A stretch of 64,000 bases of DNA from Entrophospora sp. SA101 (Eukaryota; Glomeromycota; Glomeromycetes; Entrophosporales; Entrophosporaceae), in the NCBI GenBank assembly GCA_958430865.1, contig CAUDNR010001768.1, positions 30,917-94,916 on the forward strand, in the 5' to 3' direction. Positions 46,799 through 61,997 of the stretch are shown here, in pieces. The position numbers were made by a program, and so were the translations under genes. Positions within the stretch are counted from its first letter, which is position 1. Every line of letters starts with the position of its first letter. Below the pieces are notes generated by a model. That model was given only the letters and a program-made list of their open reading frames with translations, ran no database searches and was not told where the DNA came from.

Positions 46799-47551
46799 GA
46801 TAGAAATCCTAAGTTTGGCTTCGGACCAACCCAACGGTCCGGATAGTTAACATCACTGATGGAGAGGAACTGAAAGAAATGCTGAACGATTAAATAAGTC
46901 AGTTGTAAATTCTAGCAATAATGTAATTATGAGATACGTGAATTAAGATGATACGAGTTTGTGATATGATAAATTTTCCGCTAGTGAGAGACTACGGAAT
47001 TAATGAAGATGAAGATGAACTGAAGAATACAACTGAATGGTTGAATGAATCAATCAAAAATTCTTATAATAGTGAAATTAAGTTCAAAGGACGAAATGTA
47101 GAAATTAATAACTGATATAAATTTGAAATAACTTTTCTTTCTTATACACATCTCTATTATTATCATAAAATAATACCATCGATTCGCATTCAAAAATTTA
47201 TATTCTTTTTTATCTTTTATCTTTTTAAACGAAAATCTTTATTGATTTGCGCTCGGACAAACAAAAAATAATGTTTACTGCATTTGTCACAATCGCATTC
47301 GTTAATTTAGTCACAGCGAGACTGAATATATTAATGATTGGTTTAAAAGAAGACACGATAGCAATAAAAAACGGGAATTCTTTTAAAAGAATAAATTTCA
47401 TTTTATTAAAAATTATCCACCATTATAGTAAACTTCGTGTTACGTACACTCTATCCTTATTTTTTTAAAAAAAATTTCCATCCATTCATCCATCATCAAT
47501 TCCGTAATTTCATTCGTATAGTACATGCATTCATTCATTTATTCATTCGTA

Positions 47552-49038
47552 TTATTTTTCCAACTTTGAATCACTGTTATTATTAGGATAAACTTTCCGA
47601 CCCTTTAGATTTTTTTTCTGTGGATTATAAGAAGTGGCAATGCTTTTAGCATCAAAGAGATCTTTTGGTTGTTTTTCAAGTACTGGTAAATCAACACTAC
47701 GTCGAAAATCTTCATTGTTTAATATTATTGTTTGTATTGTACCAATTACTGTTGAGCTGATAAGATGTACTATTATTGCCTTTTTATTTTTCCACGATAT
47801 TGATGATGAGTGGTTAATTAATTGATAATTAATGATAGTTAATATTTAATCAATCAGTCAATTAATTAATATAATAATAATTTAATAATAGTAATATTCA
47901 ATCAACTAATAACAATCTTACTGAAGGCAATGTAATTCCAATTGGAAGTGAAACTAAAGTCAATGCACGGAAAAAATTGGCATATTTTAAATTTGGAGAA
48001 CTAGCAGGTGCTGTCCTCAATCCAATCTTTTTTAGTAAATTAAATAAATATTAGTTTTCTTTACATTAATTATTATTATTTTCAATATACACATATTATT
48101 ATTACCTCCATCATTACAAAGAAACTTGCAGTAGCAAGGACAGGCAAAACGTAATAAGGATCAGGTGAAGATAAATCTTGAAACCATAAGATACCGCCAG
48201 TTTTAAGATCTGGTACGTCAGCTTTGGAAATATTTCTTAAAGCCAAAAAAAAACAAAGTAGCGTTGGTGCTTGAACAAGTGCAGTTAGTAGGCCTTTAAA
48301 TGGACTAACATTATGTTTTTTATACAAATCAATAATTTCCATCTTTAATTCTAATGATCTTGCTGGATTATTTGATTCTTTAGCAATTTTTAATTGGTCA
48401 TTCAGTGCGTTGAATTCCGGTTGAATTTTCTGAAATTTTGCAACATGACGTTGTGAACTGATTAAAAAAGGTAAAAATGCCATACGTAATAAAAATGTTG
48501 CTGCTACTATTGTTGAAAACCATGATAAACCTGATGTAACATGTAATGTTTCTAGTAATCCTTCAATAAATCCTACTGGTGTAGAATTCACCAATCCCAA
48601 TGCTTTCAGATCGCCAATTTTCATAGCTGTTTCAGTTAATACTGATATATTATCTCCTGCAACAGTAGATGATGATGATAAATCGATATTATCAGTTAAT
48701 GGTTCGAAAGCCTCGTATAAATCAGAATTGGGATTTGAATTGTCATTAATATTATTTGCAATATTTTGATTATTATTAGATTGTAAAGATGAATTTGTTG
48801 TAGAATAAAAACGAAATGATTTTATTATTTTAATTGATTTAATTGATCGTTTTTTTGTAAAGAATTCATTCCTTATAATGCTACTATAGTTATTGTTACA
48901 AATGTTGTTGTTAATTGTGGAAGCAATAGCAGCAGTATTAGTAATGATGTTGATATTATTGTTGACATTGTTATTGGTTCTAAAAGTAGAAAATCCTCGG
49001 CATCTGTATACTATTATATCCAGTAACAATTTGTTTTT
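47552..49038 (-). CDS. OXA1: OXA1-type insertase, copy 2
   Basis: Identical duplicate of the gene at 17746-19232 (offset 29806). Exons are up to about 49038-48106, 48026-47922 and 47779-47552. The same unresolved start applies. Nothing in the reading frame distinguishes the copies. Confidence 0.87.
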
Positions 49039-50116
49039 CTGATAAAATTATAATTATAAAGAAAACATGTCATTGTTAAAATCAAAAATTAATAATAAAA
49101 AACTCATTAAACCAAACCAAAAGTTTTAAAACCTTGTTAAAAAAATTGGTGAAAGTACTGTTAGTGTTGTTGATGTTGTTGTTGTTTAATCTTATTATGC
49201 TTATTTAATTAATTAAATAAATAAATAAGTAATAAACTTTGATGAATAATTAATAATTTTTTACATACTTTTTTTTAACTTGACGAAACATTTTTTATCA
49301 AAAAAAAAAGATTTTGAATTGCCGATCTCGAATTTTCAAAAACGCGCGTTAAAAAATAGATGTCAATATTCAAAAAAACGTCAATTGTGCATACAATATG
49401 TCAAGTATTGTCATACAAATGAACTGATTGAAACTATTAATGATATATCCCTATGTGTACATTCCCTATTGATATCGATATTTTTAGTGATTTAGTTAAG
49501 GAAAAATGTAATATTTTAACACATCATGTACCATCTATCATATTTCCGAATCAAAAGTTTTAATATTCTCAAACTATTAGGAGATGAAAAAGGGTATTAT
49601 ATGAAGATTTTGGTCATTATTGAAATGATTATCAAAGATTTCATATAAATCACTTTTAGTTGTGTTGTTTATTCATGGGTAAATTTTTGAGGTCATGTTA
49701 TAAAATTTGCTTATTCATTTTAGTAAAAACCTTGTTTAGCTATTATAAAAATTTTGAATTTATCTGTTACCTCTATATGTATTGCTCTAGATCTTACTCC
49801 AAAGCCATTGATGCTACATTATTATTACTACCAATAATGTCATAATATTTCTTCTTCTATGTCACATCTTTCTCCGTTTCTTTATTATTTTCTTTAATTG
49901 ATCTATTACTGAATTGCCTCCGATGCAAAAGCTTTTACCGACGAAAAACAAATCCTAGAAGAAAAGAGTAAAAACAACGATTCCCTTTCTTCCTTCAAGT
50001 TATTCACAGATGCCAATTGCCATTTCACTAAATAAAAAATCCGGATTCAACCCGGTCTGTTTGTTTTTATTTTTGTTTTGATTTATATCATAGGGTTGGT
50101 TTTTGCATATTTTATA

Positions 50117-51871
50117 ATGAAACAAGAAGCCAAGTCCATGCCCAATCAACAACCTGCAAAAAAGTTCTCTGTTGAAAGTAAGCATTTTTTTATTTTATAA
50201 AATAAAATTTTGTATGGTTTTTTACTTAAAAAAGTATGGATGATAAAAATGTATGAACTTAATTAAGCTATAACTGATATATAAATTAATTGCATGTAAT
50301 TAAATACATTACATGTGATTACTGGATTATTAAAAAATTTTTTTGTGGACAGAAAAATTAAAATATGGAAAAAAGAGAATATACAATAAACATGAAGCAA
50401 GCTCTAGTGGTAACAAATTATCGATTGTTATTTTTTATCAGAAAATGACTTAAATAAATAAAACTTTTCAATATATATAATATAAGGCTGGTGGTATAGC
50501 AGGAACAGCGGTTGACACAATATTATATCCATTAGACACGATTAAAACAAGATTACAATCAAAATTGGGATTATACAAAGCAGGCAGTTTTCGTGGAATA
50601 TATTCAGGAATAACTAGTGTAATAATTGGTAGTGCTCCTGGAGGTATGATTATTATTATTATAATGACAAAATTTTAAGTTTTAATCCAATATTTTTATA
50701 TTTTTATAAATAAATCTTTTATTGATTATAGCATCAGCGTTTTTTGTCACATATGAATTTTTAAAAAAAGGTTTAATAAATATGGAAGGAAATTCTAATA
50801 AATCTCATAATGATTATAAATTAAAATATTTACCATTAATTCATATGGTTGCTGCGTCAGGTGGTGAAATTGCAAGTATATTAATAATAACAATAATAAC
50901 AATTACAATATTAATTCTTCTGATTAATGACCTCTTATAATAACATAATGATAATGATATGATAAAATAAAAAGTCTGCATGCATTGTCCGAGTTCCAAC
51001 AGAAGTCATTAAACAAAGAATGCAAACTAAACAATATCATTCAACACTATTTGCTTTGAGATCTATATTTCAACAAGAAGGAATCCAAGGATTTTATCGC
51101 GGATACTTGAGCACTGTGTTTAGAGAAGTTAGTATTATATGCTATATATATATATATACACACTAATCAAATTAGAGAATATTAATAATAAGATATAGCA
51201 ATAATAAAAATGATTAATTGCAGAATCAATGATATTGAAAATATGTGTATAGACGATGTATGGATTAAGTAAAAGGCTACAACTATACTTATATATATAT
51301 ACAATTTTATTTTATCATTTGATTATTTGATTGAAGAGATTTATATTTTCTATAAATTGTTAATTCCTCTATTTTCCCTCACATTCTCATTTCTATATTT
51401 ATTTATTTTCTAGATACCATTCACCTGCATACAATTCCCACTATATGAATATTTAAAAGTTTTTACTGCACAAATTACAAACCGATCAAAAATTGAACCT
51501 TGGGAAGCTTCTATTTGTGGATCAATAGCTGGAGGTGTAGCAGCCGGACTTACTACGCCTCTGGATGTAGTAAAGACTCGTGTGATGTTATCGGCAAAAG
51601 TAATTAAATTCATAATTCCTTCTTCCACTTATTATTATCAATAATATTTATCATTAATTAATTATTGATTGATTGATAGAATCAAATTGTTCATAATTAC
51701 TCTGGAGGAGTTGTTGATACATTCAATCGAATCATAAAAGAAGAAGGCGCAAGAAAATTGTTCTCTGGTATTGGTCCTCGTGTTTTGTGGATATCAATTG
51801 GTGGATGTATATTTTTAGGAGCTTACGAAAAAACAAAGAAAATATTATGCGAAAATAATATTTTGGAATAA
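50117..51871 (+). CDS. Mitochondrial S-adenosylmethionine carrier, copy 2
   Basis: Identical duplicate of 20311-22065. Exons: 50117-50177, 50402-50409, 50487-50643, 50732-50871, 50975-51127, 51414-51599 and 51680-51871. The 8-nt exon and the GC-AG intron are present here too. Confidence 0.89.
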
Positions 51872-52727
51872 TTATAATAATAAAAAAATAAAATAAAAAG
51901 AGATAAAATTTGGTTTTATATAAATGATGTGAAATTGAAAAGAAAGCTTTTTAATGAGAATTTATAAAGCCTTGACCCTTATTCAGAAACTGCCATTGCT
52001 ATTGCTGATGCATCAAGATTGCTCATCCATCTTTACCGCCTTCTCGAGAACCCGCACCTACACAAACCATCAATATATACTGGATAACACTTCTTCAGCA
52101 CATTCAATAACGAAAAGATCCAATGGGAGTCTCTTCTAGTCAGGGAAATTTAACGAAATAATTGGCCATTCATTATATAATGTTTTCCACTTGTTAATTT
52201 TCCAAATACAATTACAACAACTTTATTGATATTCTTAGTTGCGTTGTTGCTATTTTGTTGTATATTAAATATTTTCAAAGGAAAAAAACTAGCTCTTTTC
52301 TCTCCTTTGTTAACAAATATTGCACCATGTGTTTTCGTTTGATTATATAATTTAATTTTTAGTTGTCTTTTTGAATTGCTTTATAAAGTCACCCAATAAT
52401 CCTCTCCATCTTGAAAGAGTTTAGCAGTATAAATGATCTGGTAAATTATAATTTAACTAATAAATAAAATCGTTATTAACATTTGTTAACCTTGAAACAT
52501 TTAATTAATTCTAATACAGCTTTGAGTTTATTGGCTTGTTAAAAGCTAATTTCTATTTCTACATCTCTCGATTTAGCTTGTTTGTTGTATCTATATAGTA
52601 AGTACTTTAGGAAGTGTTGGTGTGAAATGTTTGTTGAGGAAAATCCTTAACCGCAGTTAATATATTCGTCACGCCGTTGCAATTAATAAAATTAACACTT
52701 ACTTATTATATACATAACTAGTGAGTG

Positions 52728-53471
52728 ATGATAGTAAATTTAAAGCAAAAATGTCCTAATAGTAAAAATGTTTTAATAAAAACATTTTATCATCAATTTA
52801 AAACAAATTCGTTATTAAGAGGAAGAATAAAAATACCAAGAATTGATGATGAAATTTCATCAGAATCAATAAAATATATTGATGAATTTGGTAAATTTGT
52901 TGGTGATAAATCATTAAAATCAATTTTATCATCTTTTGATAGATCTAAATATTATTTGATTGAAGTTAGCAACAACATAAACAATACCAATAATAAATTA
53001 TCAGACGTTAATAATAATAACTACAATAAGTCATCAACATCATCGTCTTATTCACCAATTTGTAAATTGATTGATAAAAAATCATTCAATAAGAAATATT
53101 TTAACGAAAATCAAAATTTAAGTAATGGCAACAACAACAATAAAGTTTATAAAGAATTAAAGGTTAGTTGGAAAGTTAGAGAGGAAGTTCTATCAGACAC
53201 AATTGATAAAGCAACCGAGTTTTTAAAAGAAGGCTATGACTTGAATATTGTTATAAGTCACAGTAGAAGTGTGAATAGTAGTAAATTGGTTGATGTCAGC
53301 GGTGTGATAGAAAAAATTACAAATGGTATAAAAGATTACGCTAAAGTTGATGAAAAATCAGTTGAATGGACAGGTGGATCCGTCATTTTAAAGATGGAAA
53401 ATAAAATTGCACGCCATGTAGATAGTGGCAAAAATAAAGGTGATATTGGGGATGAAGATGTTGGAATCTAA
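52728..53471 (+). CDS. Mitochondrial translation initiation factor IF-3, copy 2
   Basis: Identical duplicate of 22922-23665 (offset 29806), with the same single-exon structure and Asn-rich insert. Confidence 0.81.
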   Translation: MIVNLKQKCPNSKNVLIKTFYHQFKTNSLLRGRIKIPRIDDEISSESIKYIDEFGKFVGDKSLKSILSSFDRSKYYLIEVSNNINNTNNKLSDVNNNNYNKSSTSSSYSPICKLIDKKSFNKKYFNENQNLSNGNNNNKVYKELKVSWKVREEVLSDTIDKATEFLKEGYDLNIVISHSRSVNSSKLVDVSGVIEKITNGIKDYAKVDEKSVEWTGGSVILKMENKIARHVDSGKNKGDIGDEDVGI

Positions 53472-53949
53472 ATCCTATTAAAATAATTAAACTGATTAAT
53501 CAATTCCAGTTAAAAGCATTCATTATAACACTTTAACATTATAAAATTTGATAACCGAATAAATTAATGATTTTATGCATCATTGCTACTAAAAAAAATA
53601 TATATATTATTAGATAATTATTATGATATTGAATCATTTATCTCAACTCTGATGCTTTTAGCAACTTTTTAGAAGTAGTTGTTGGTATTCTTCTCATTAC
53701 CATTTTCAAGATCTTCAGCTGCTACTAGATGATAGGCCTGTTTATTATGGATTTTATTATCACACAAATTCAAAAAATATTCTACATGATACAAATAGAA
53801 ATGTTATTGAATTACACACCGTCATGAGAATACATACAAAGATGAATCACAAATATGTGAGATGTTAACATACGTTTATATGTATATAATGTCTTAACTA
53901 CTTATTTATTAACACTAGTATAAGAATGAAGTCTTGGCTTTTATGCGAT

Positions 53950-54986
53950 CTAAGTAACATCTCTTTCCTTATTTTTCTTTTTCTGGTTAAAATCAACAAA
54001 TCTTTTAAGCATGTCATTTGGATCAACTGGAGCTGGTGAATTATGTGAATTTGACAAGAACAGATATTTCTCAAATACTTTGTTACATAAGTAGTTAACA
54101 TTTTAACATTACCAAAACCAATTAAAGATGTTACAGATATTTTTTCTAAAATTTTTAATTCATATTTGAAATTTTCTAAACATGATTATAATGTCTTATT
54201 TCCTTTGAATTGGTGGATGTGGAATCATTTTCAAAATTTTCATATACTGCAATTTTTTGTTATCTTTAATCCAATAAGCAAATGTATATATTTCCTTCCT
54301 TGTTAAATAGAATAACCAAGAAGTAATGGAATCCATACCTTGTCTTCTCCATTTACCGGATCAGGATCCATGTCTTTTGGGGGTTTAACCATAAACTATT
54401 AAATCATTATGCATTCCATTACATTCAATTGACATGAATAAAAGTACTTTTGAGTTTGTCGAGAGAAAATCTATAATGTTCATTATCTTCTACTAATGAT
54501 TGAAACCACCAAATTTACATTTTGAAGACTACATCAAAATTTTTTTAACAAATCTTTATTAATTCTTACTATATAAATGTGTATTTTATTATTAAATAAA
54601 TATTGTTTGCTGTGGGATGAGTATATGTTACCAGGGATGAGTTTCTCCAATTTTTATTCCCCAAAGGATTTTAAAAGAAAAAAATACTTTCAGTGGTTGC
54701 TTACTATACACCAGAATACGTATATGATTGCCTGAACGCATCTCACGTAATTTTACCTTTAGAAAATTGAGCAGGGTTCAACAAGGATGTCACTATTACT
54801 ATTGGTTAAATTTATGAATTTCAAGGGAGGACAGTTTGATATCTTGGCGTGCAACATTCCTGTTGAACCTATCATGAAATAAATAGTAATGGATAAAAAA
54901 TCATTTAAAGGGCTATCTGTGAGATAACAACTCCATAAAAAGAGGACCAATTCAAAATAATTCGGTGAATTATCCAAAAGAGTCAT
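53950..54986 (-). pseudogene. Unidentified coding-like exons, copy 2
   Basis: Identical duplicate of 24144-25180, with the same set of broken protein-like stretches. Confidence 0.35.
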
Positions 54987-55514
54987 AATTTGACTTTTAG
55001 TCGAGAATCCTAATATTTATATGGCATATCATTGATAGCCGTAGAATGTAATTTCTTTGATAAAATTTTTAGCACGCAATACTTTGGCCATACCATATGC
55101 AAGCAATTAACGATAAAGGTGCAAAAGATTCCTTTATAAATAGATAGTTTTATTAAGCCATTATGAGAGTTTTAACTCTCTTTCAATATCAAGCGAATCT
55201 AATTATGGAAAATTCAATGTCAAATACAATTTTATACTATATACTTGATTCGACTATCATTTTAGATATACTGATACTGCTGACCAATCGCATTTATGCA
55301 ATTTATTATCTAATCAAGCGAATCATGAATCACGCGTAACAGTGTCACATAGCAATTTACTATCTATGAAACACGCGTGATTAGAACTTTAAGATTAAAT
55401 GAAAATTCTCCTCCAACATAAGTGTAACATGTACTATTTCCATTAACTCGTACCCATTCATCATCGTATATTAATGTGGTCAAAGTTTTTTCTTCAATTC
55501 CAAAATAAATAAAA

Positions 55515-57221
55515 ATGTCAACTTTTACATTACCGATAATTGATATTTCTTCATTTACGACAACAACAAAAAAAACTCAAGAAGTTGATGAATTAAAATT
55601 AAAAACAGCCAAAGAAATTCATGAAGCATGTATGAAAACCGGATTTTTTTATATCAAAGGTCATAATGTACCGAAAGAAATATGTGATAATGTTTTGAAC
55701 TTGGGTAGAGAATTCTTTAAATTATCACAGGAAGAAAAAAATAAACTTAGTATTTCTAATGAAGACTATAGGTAATTTGCAAAAGTAATAAAAGTAATAA
55801 ATATTATTATATAAAAATAATTAAATTACTTATAATAATAATAATCAAACAATATAGAGGTTATCAAAGACTTGGAGAAAACGTTACAAGATATCAAAAA
55901 GATTGGCACGAAGTAAAGCATTTATTTATTTTATCTTATCTTTGACATATCTAATAATTAATAAATAAAATTTTATGTAGGCACTTGATTATTACAAACC
56001 TATTCCACCTACTCACCCATTAGTAATAGGCAATTTGCCATTGAAAGGTGAAAATAGATGGCCAGAACACCCATCAGAATTTCGTAAAGTATTTGAGGAA
56101 TATATAGAATATATGAAAGATTTAGGGGCCAAAGTCATGAGTGCAATTGCTTTAGGATTAGGTCTAGAAGAAAATTATTTTGTAGAATATTTAGATGATT
56201 CATTTTGGTAATTAATTTTGTATTAGAATTAATGAATTGTGATTTTGGAAAAATAAAATAATATTATTGAGATTTATTGATTGATTGATTTAGGGTGATG
56301 AGAATTATCGGATATCCATCTCTTAGGAGTTCAAGAGGCACGGATAGAGTAGGATTTAGTTGTGGCGAGCATACTGGTATAATTATTATTTTTATCATAA
56401 TTACTATATTGATAATTATGATTTATTAATTCATATTATATTTATAGATTATGGGTAAATTAAATTATTTCTCTGGTATAATTTTTAGTTTTAATATTAT
56501 TAATAATTCATTATTTTTATTATTGTTGTTTGTAAAGTTGTCTAACCTTTTTAAACCAGGTAAAAAAATTTTTTATTACAAAAATATCAAATTATATGAT
56601 TATTATTTATTAATTGATTTGATTGATTAGGATAATATTAAAGGAGCATTGGAAGTTAGAACAAAAAATGGAGATTGGATCCAAGCTGATCCTATACCAG
56701 ATGCATTTGTAGTAAATATTGGTGATATGCTAAATGTAAGTAATCTGCTTTTTAATAATCATTAAAATTTAATTGAAAATCGATAATTAATTAATAGTTA
56801 TAAAAAAATAGATTTGGACAAATAACTTATATCAAAGCACTTTACATAGAGTAATTCATAAAAGTGATGATTATCGAGTTTCGTAAGTTGTAACTAATTT
56901 AATGTAATGATGATAATCACTATTATTATATTTACTATTACTATTAGCCTTACTATTACCATTAACAATATTTTATTTATAGAGTTCCTTTTTTTTATGA
57001 ACCAAATTTTGATGCAAAGATTAATCCAATTGAACAATGTCTTAAAATCGATCCAATTAAACATTACGATTCAGTAATATATGGCGAACATCTAATCAAG
57101 AAGGTAAAATTATATATAAGTCAAAATTATAAAGTAAATTATTTACTAATAACACAAATTTTTATTAAAAATTAATTAATTCCTCTTTTTTTAGGTGACT
57201 GTGAATTTTGAAGTCGCTTGA
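55515..57221 (+). CDS. 2-oxoglutarate/Fe(II)-dependent oxygenase, copy 2
   Basis: Identical duplicate of 25709-27415. Exons: 55515-55771, 55858-55912, 55981-56207, 56294-56376, 56448-56454 (7 nt), 56538-56559, 56631-56735, 56812-56882, 56983-57103 and 57195-57221. All ligand residues are retained. Confidence 0.87.
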
Positions 57222-57723
57222 AATTATTATTTATTTCAAAATATCTTTTCTAGATTATATTTATTAATCATCACGTCATATCAGATGGATGAAAATTTAT
57301 TTCTAAAATTAAAAAAGATTTAAATGATAACATGTAACCTTTTCATGAATATAATTAACCGAATTTTGGTTATAACTGTTATTATAGAACTTGCTGAATT
57401 TCTTTCTAGATGAGATCTGTTTGATGCTTAAAGTAAATGGATGTGTGTGATGGAAGACAAAAATTCTAGATTTTTTAGTAATTATATCATTGTTTTCATC
57501 TTGCAGCCTCTTGATGATTATATCTTTCACCCATCCATTTCTAAATGACCAATTTCAACTAATGCTCACCATAAAATTATCCGACCAATTATGCATTTGG
57601 TCAAAAAAATAACGTGATTATGAATCATTTTAAGCCACGTGAGAAAAAAATTACCAACTATTTATCAAATGACAAGCATAACTTTAAATTTTATTTCTAA
57701 AATAAAATAATTAATTTTAAACA

Positions 57724-58633
57724 ATGGATCCTTCATCTCCAACTATTAAAAACTTTGATGCAATATCAAGACTCCAAATGAAAGAGCAAACAATTGATGA
57801 AATTTATGGTATTCCTGAAAATTTTCTTGAAATTGAAGTGCGGAATCCTCAAACGCATGGTATTTTTTTGAAAAGTTACAGAATTTTAGAAAATCATGAT
57901 ACAGTAACTCAATTATATAATTATATTTATATTATCTAAAAAAATAGGTTTTGGTCGTAAAATGTATACTGATTATGAAATTGTTTGTCGGGTCAATAAC
58001 AGTTATTATATTATATTATAATGTTCAAATTATATATATATATTGGGAATAATTATATAATATGATCTTAATAATTATTTCTATATCATATACAATATAT
58101 ATATATCAATATATATATCATTCGCTTTCATTAATTAGACAAATCTTCCTACGTTTAAATTAAAACAATCATCTGTAAGAAGAAGATACAGTGATTTTGA
58201 ATGGTTTCGTGATGTCCTTGAAAGAGAATCATCTCGAGTTAATATTCCATCGTTACCAGGAAAAGTCTTCACTAATCGTTTTTCAGATGATATTATTGAA
58301 CATCGTAGAGAAGGATTGGAAAGATTTTTACAAATGTATTTATTTATTTACTAGAACAAGTTTTTCTTATTTTTGAAACCTGATTTGTTTTGCTTGTAGC
58401 TCTAATTCCCTAGACTTAAAAAGTAAATTAATGATTATGATTTGAGATTTTTATTAGAAGCTCGAGTGACTTACATCAGGGTCAAAAAAAATCAAGTCAT
58501 TGACTTATTGATTAATTTTTTATTTTAATTTATTATTAGTGTCGCTGGTCATCCTCTTTTGCAAACTGGAAGTAAAGTATTATCAGCTTTTATTCAAGAT
58601 CCTAATTTTAGTCAGGAGAACTATAGTTACTAA
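57724..58633 (+). CDS. SNX3/Grd19-like sorting nexin, copy 2
   Basis: Identical duplicate of 27918-28827. Exons: 57724-57859, 57948-57991, 58139-58335 and 58540-58633. Confidence 0.87.
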
Positions 58634-58765
58634 TAATGATAATTATTTCCTCTTGATAATAATAATATAACTTATAAATATCTACATAAATACATAATAA
58701 TTTATAGTATTTATTTATTATTTTGTACACACATTCCTAAAGTTTTTTCTTTATTATTTTATATA

Positions 58766-61066
58766 TTGGTGGTGATGATGATTCAAGGAGAAATATTAAA
58801 ATGGTTTTTTTATGTATTAATATATTAATCTGATTATATTTACCTATTAACATTATATTAATTAACAAATGGAACTCATATAATGAATATCCAGTAAAAT
58901 CTCCTTGGCCAGGAGAGACTCTTGTTGGACCTTTTTGGTGTTGAGAGTGTGTTGTTGAATGTCTAGTATAAATTGACTGGCACTCATGGTTGGTGTAGGT
59001 GTGTTAGTTTTTGAAGCTGAGATCAGTCTGGATGCACCAGCAATAGCAATGGCAGTTGCTGAATGAAAATCCCGAGGCTTTGTAGTGTAGCCATACTTGA
59101 ATGAAATGAATAATGGATCGATATGCTCAGCAGCATCACATACTTACACAAGTCTGTGAGGAATGATATCCACATCTTTGAGCATGGCCTTTTATATGAT
59201 AATCAATTCCTATGCCAGCTATTCCAATTGGTACATTTGGTGTAGGTGATGATATAGATGATGATTTATCTCAAGCTTTTTCTGGTATGTTCACTTATAT
59301 GATTTCTATCTACAGCACCAAGCATTGTACATGTTCTCTTTGTTTATTGCATCAATTCTTCAACTGAAACTTGGAACATTCAAAGTTCTTCGGATCTTGG
59401 CAAGCTCTTGATAGATGCTATGAGCTGCATCAATTTCTGACATGATCTGAGCTGCTTTATTGGAATTCTCCTTTTATGCAAGATCCTGAATCACTCACAG
59501 GCCTTCTTCTTATTCTCCAATTTTTTAAGAGAATTCTCTCAATGTTTTATTAGTTTTTGGGTATGTTGATATAGGAGCTGTAATTTTAAAGAATGTAGAA
59601 GTTTGATTTCATCAAGACAAGGAGGAGATGATATGATGTGTGTTGACTCTCTTCATCAATATACATACTCAGTACCACTGTCATCTTTAATCACAAAGGA
59701 AGGTTAACATGTGATTCAATCTCAGTAAAAGTCTAACCACATGCCTAGCTCATCTTGCACTAAAACCACTTGTCTATTCTTTCCTCAGCAATTGGTGACA
59801 AGGTTAAAGATATCCAAAATGTTCAACAGTAGAGTGTGACCATATTGAAATGGTAAATCTTTGGTTGTGACTTCTGTATAGATTTCTTTTTCTTTGTCTT
59901 AACACTTTTGAGAATATTATTACAATAACTTTTTTGTTTATATAACTGCCTAAGGAATGTTTCTTTTAGCATAATATTCTCTCACATCTCTCTTAATTCT
60001 TTACAAGCAACGTTCAAACTCTGGTAAGCATTCTTCTGTTTAACTGTGCCATTGGTTTTAGGATTCTTTACTTCCCAATCATCTTGATCCAGTGTCGGCA
60101 AATCTGTCCAAATGTCCAAATTGTCCAAATTGTGTCCAATATCTGGATCCAAATGTCTAATTAGTATTTGGAATTGGACATGATGTAACAAAGTCACATT
60201 GGCATATTTGGACAGTCCAATGTGTCCAAATTATTATATTAGGTAATTTGGACACAAACTGGATGCTTGCTGTTCTATCCAATGATTATGTTTAAAAGAT
60301 GCATCATTCAAAATTCTTCCAGAAGGAGCCTTTCTATTTGGATCCAACCATTTGAAAAGGGACTTTACTTCTTCACTTGAAAGCCAGACCATTAGATAGA
60401 GTTATATGAAGCAAATGATTCTTCAGATTTTGTAGGAGTATGTAGCATAAATTCTCAATATCATATTTATTAGTATTATTGCTTTGAAAAGAATCCAAAG
60501 TCAAATTTATGATGTTTTTATTTAGCAATGTTGATGATGGTGTTGACATTGATGTGGATGTATCAGATATATTGTTATTACCTGAGATAAAAAAACAAAA
60601 CAAAAAATCATTAATCAAAGAATGAGGTTATTTTTCATTGTTCTAATTCCAAATAAACATTATATTTTATATCATGTTAGAATTTAGAATTTTCAAATGT
60701 CCAAATAGCTACTGCGCCAATTGGACAAATTGGACAAGACAAATCCAATTGAAAATTAATTGGACATATAAAAATGCTAACACTGTCTTGATCATTTATC
60801 AACTGATCATTGTCTTCTGCAATATCCATATTATATAATATGAAACCAAAATAATTTTGACTGTTTGCAGATCTGGTCGATAAGATCAAAGTTGATTTTT
60901 ACTATTACTATGTAATTGTTTTCAAGTTGACTTAGATTTTCAATTTCATACCTTCCAAGTAATTCGCACTTCAAGTGAAGAAATAATCAAGAATTCAAGA
61001 CTGGGAGGTTTTTTTTGCAGTTTTGTTTGCTAATTGATAACAGAGTTTGCAGATCATACAATTTAT
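58766..61066 (-). pseudogene. Decayed transposase-like gene, copy 2
   Basis: Identical duplicate of 28960-31260, including the TGTCCAAA clusters. Confidence 0.45.
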
Positions 61067-61607
61067 TGGAGGTATTTTTTTTCTATTTTCTTTTCTTTAG
61101 ACTAGCTTCTTGTTTAGGAGCAGAGTCAAAGGAGAATTTGCAAGAGATGATTTTTTATAAGTATGGCCTTTCCACATATTTTTAATTGAAATGACATAAC
61201 GATCAATTCATATATGATTCATATGAGGATGGTAGCATTAAGCAGTAGATTTGGTAATTATTGGCAGATTTTTGATTTTTGATAATTACCAAATTTGGTT
61301 GGCACCGCACACTTGGGACCTCAATTAGAAATTTCCGGTCCTATTCACATTAATTAACAAAAGAAATTAACTCTGTTCTTTTAAAATAATAAATTAAATA
61401 AAATTTTATTTTATTTTTCAGCCTTGGTTTCAAGGAAATCATGATATATATTAATGTGTAAAGAGAAAAAACTTTATCAAAAAAAAAATATTAATGGAAG
61501 AAAAAAATATTTACAGTAATTATATATTTTTAAACCTGCAGATCCTTAATAATTAATCATGTATTTTTTTAAATAAAAATTATCAAATCATTCATATGTA
61601 TATCTAT

Positions 61608-61997
61608 TCATCTGTCAAGTTTTCGTCTTTTCTTAAAAGGTAAATGCTTAATTTCTTTTGATGCATTCTTTTTCCTACGTTTTTCAATAATGTTATCTAA
61701 TTTCTTTTTATTATTATTAATTTTTTTATATTTATCAATTAATTCCAATTTATTTTCTTCGGCTGTTTGATTTTTTTATAAAATCATAATCATAATAATC
61801 AGATTTAGATATTATAATAATTAGAATAATATTATGATGGATCTTTATGAAAAAAATAACAAGTAAATAAATAACTTACCTCTTTTTAAGAAATAGGGAT
61901 TCTTTCCTTTACCAACAAGTTCTAATTCTTTCTTCTTCCTCTCATTCTTTAGTTGTCTTTTATACCTATGATCTTGTTCTTTAATTAATTTTGACTT
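61608..61997 (-). pseudogene. RRP36: RRP36 3' exons, detached by inversion
   Basis: These are exons 4 and 5 (61997-61880 and 61762-61608), identical to the intact gene. The intron upstream of exon 4 is interrupted at 62016, where the sequence changes to the inverted copy of 34200. No promoter or 5' exons lie upstream in this orientation, so it cannot make RRP36. Confidence 0.87.
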